From assembly GCA_035295665.1 (NCBI GenBank), contig DATGIQ010000509.1, positions 1 to 6,353 of the forward strand: a DNA stretch of 6,353 bases. Reading direction: 5' to 3'. The translations under genes and the position numbers were made by a program. The stretch comes from DATGIQ01 sp035295665 (GTDB taxonomy: Bacteria > Planctomycetota > Planctomycetia > Gemmatales > Gemmataceae). Below, piece after piece: positions 5,826 through 6,353 of the stretch. Within the stretch, counting starts at the first letter, position 1. Every line of letters begins with the position of its first letter. The notes under the pieces were generated by a model. The model ran no database searches. It worked only from the letters and a program-made list of their open reading frames with translations, and had not been told where the DNA came from.

Positions 5826-6227
5826 TCAAAGCCTTCCTTTCGCTTTGTCCTGTAAGGAGAGGGTTAGGAGCGTGGCGGCCGCGAGCGCGGCGACATGGAC
5901 GCTCACGACGGACAATTCCCTACCGTACTCAACCTGTTCGAGGCCGAGCAGGGCTAGATCCGGTTCTGGCAGCAATGATTCTAGCGCCTGCTTGCCCCAA
6001 TGGACGGTGATCACTGCTCTCGCCAGCAACTTCCCCAGTCCGTTGAGCGGCGCGATGACGCCGGCGAGAATAATCTGCGGCATAATCGCGATGGGAACCA
6101 AGGCAATGGCCATTTCTTCGCTCCGAGCCAGAGTTGAGATCAAAAGACCCAGGCTGGTGCCGACCGCCGCCAATGTCGCAAGGGCCGCAAATTGCGCTAT
6201 GGCCGACCCCGGCCAAGGCAATCGCAT
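5826..6227 (-). pseudogene. ABC-2-type transporter permease, C-terminal part only (probably truncated)
   Basis: The 133 residues carry three hydrophobic segments (about 9-33, 39-61 and 104-125). The block GTSLGLLISTLARSEEMA followed by ALVPIAIMPQIILAGVIAPL is characteristic of the last helices of ABC-2/ABCG-type permeases. Such permeases normally have about six helices per unit and are often fused to, or encoded beside, an ATP-binding domain. Here the frame starts at an ATG in the middle of the domain, and an in-frame stop lies 24 bases upstream, so the first three helices and any ATPase are missing. The ATG follows the stop of another frame by one base and has only a weak ribosome site. I read this as a remnant left by rearrangement or frameshift. 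The alternative is a short expressed half-permease. The C-terminal end, SLQDKAKGRL, looks natural. Confidence 0.6.
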
Positions 6228-6228
6228 C

Positions 6229-6353
6229 TTATTTCCCAGAAAATGCGGTCAAGATTTTCAACAGGGCCTCTTCGTCCCAGCCGGCAATCAGGCGCTTGCC
6301 GCGTAGGCTCGCTTTGCAGGAAGTGTCCTGTTGCAAAACGGACACCACCAGGC
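6229..6353 (-). CDS. Unrecognised gene, C-terminal 40 residues (partial)
   Basis: Reading leftward from the window edge, a frame starting at 6351 runs 40 codons to TAA (6231-6229). It includes RGKRLIAGWDEEALLKILTAF near its end. Many codons end in G or C, and the composition is that of a soluble protein with a helical C-terminus, so this frame is more credible than the other two. No family is recognised. It ends one base before the ATG of the ABC permease fragment and is in a different frame (+1 shift). This could mean translational coupling, or a junction where two unrelated pieces were joined. It has no transmembrane segment, so it is not simply the missing part of the permease displaced by a frameshift nearby. 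Confidence 0.45.
   Translation of the reverse strand, partial: LVVSVLQQDTSCKASLRGKRLIAGWDEEALLKILTAFSGK

Noticed and set aside
5810..5826. Short hairpin GGAC-CTTC-GTCC followed by GTTTT as a terminator for the secreted-protein gene
   Set aside because: The stem is only four base pairs and the T-run is short, so it is not a convincing Rho-independent terminator.
5845..6306. A 153-codon forward frame opposite the ABC permease fragment
   Set aside because: The opposite strand carries recognisable ABC-2 helices, and this frame is a Ser/Ala-rich shadow.
6288..6353. A minus-strand frame at the right edge starting WWCPFCNRT, reminiscent of a zinc-binding CPFC motif
   Set aside because: It ends after 21 codons. 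The frame ending at 6229 has a better codon pattern and runs further.

Overview
The window looks like a chromosomal piece of a planctomycete (Planctomycetota, Gemmata/Pirellula type). The main reason is the large receptor-like Ser/Thr kinase with WD40 repeats, encoded just downstream of an ECF sigma factor of the form common in that phylum. The C-terminal tail of an ISAzo13-family ('Rhodopirellula-type') transposase at the left edge supports this. The phylum assignment is an inference from gene content, not from a marker gene.

Layout, left to right. Positions 1-107 hold the last 34 codons of a transposase, followed by about 170 bases without a gene that should contain the right end of that insertion sequence. 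Positions 275-1102 (+) encode a stand-alone P-loop/AAA-like ATPase with a possible C-terminal helix-turn-helix. It is convergent, across 82 bp with no obvious terminator, with the dominant gene of the window. That gene (1185-4493, minus) encodes a 1102-residue transmembrane kinase. Its parts in order are an N-terminal HxxxCxxC zinc-finger-like segment, a Hanks-type kinase domain, one transmembrane helix, a small beta-rich domain, a Gly-rich linker, a DUF1080/LamG-like domain, and a seven-repeat WD40 propeller. An ECF sigma factor (4603-5187, minus) lies 109 bp upstream in the same orientation. The two probably form a sigma/kinase signalling module in which the kinase, and perhaps its zinc-finger segment, controls the sigma factor.

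Divergent from the sigma gene is a small secreted six-cysteine protein (5460-5771, +) of unknown function. Its upstream region carries a near-perfect match to the enterobacterial Pho box: two 11-bp repeats of the CTGTCAT type, placed 10 bp before a plausible -10 element. This is the most striking regulatory signal in the window and suggests induction by phosphate starvation. The right edge (minus strand) holds an ABC-2 permease that starts in the middle of its domain and is probably a truncated remnant. One base upstream of it, in another frame, is the end of an unrecognised gene.

The window has no rRNA, tRNA or CRISPR array. No gene-free stretch exceeds 300 bases; the longest is 5188-5459, which holds the Pho-box promoter, a GC palindrome and a structured leader.
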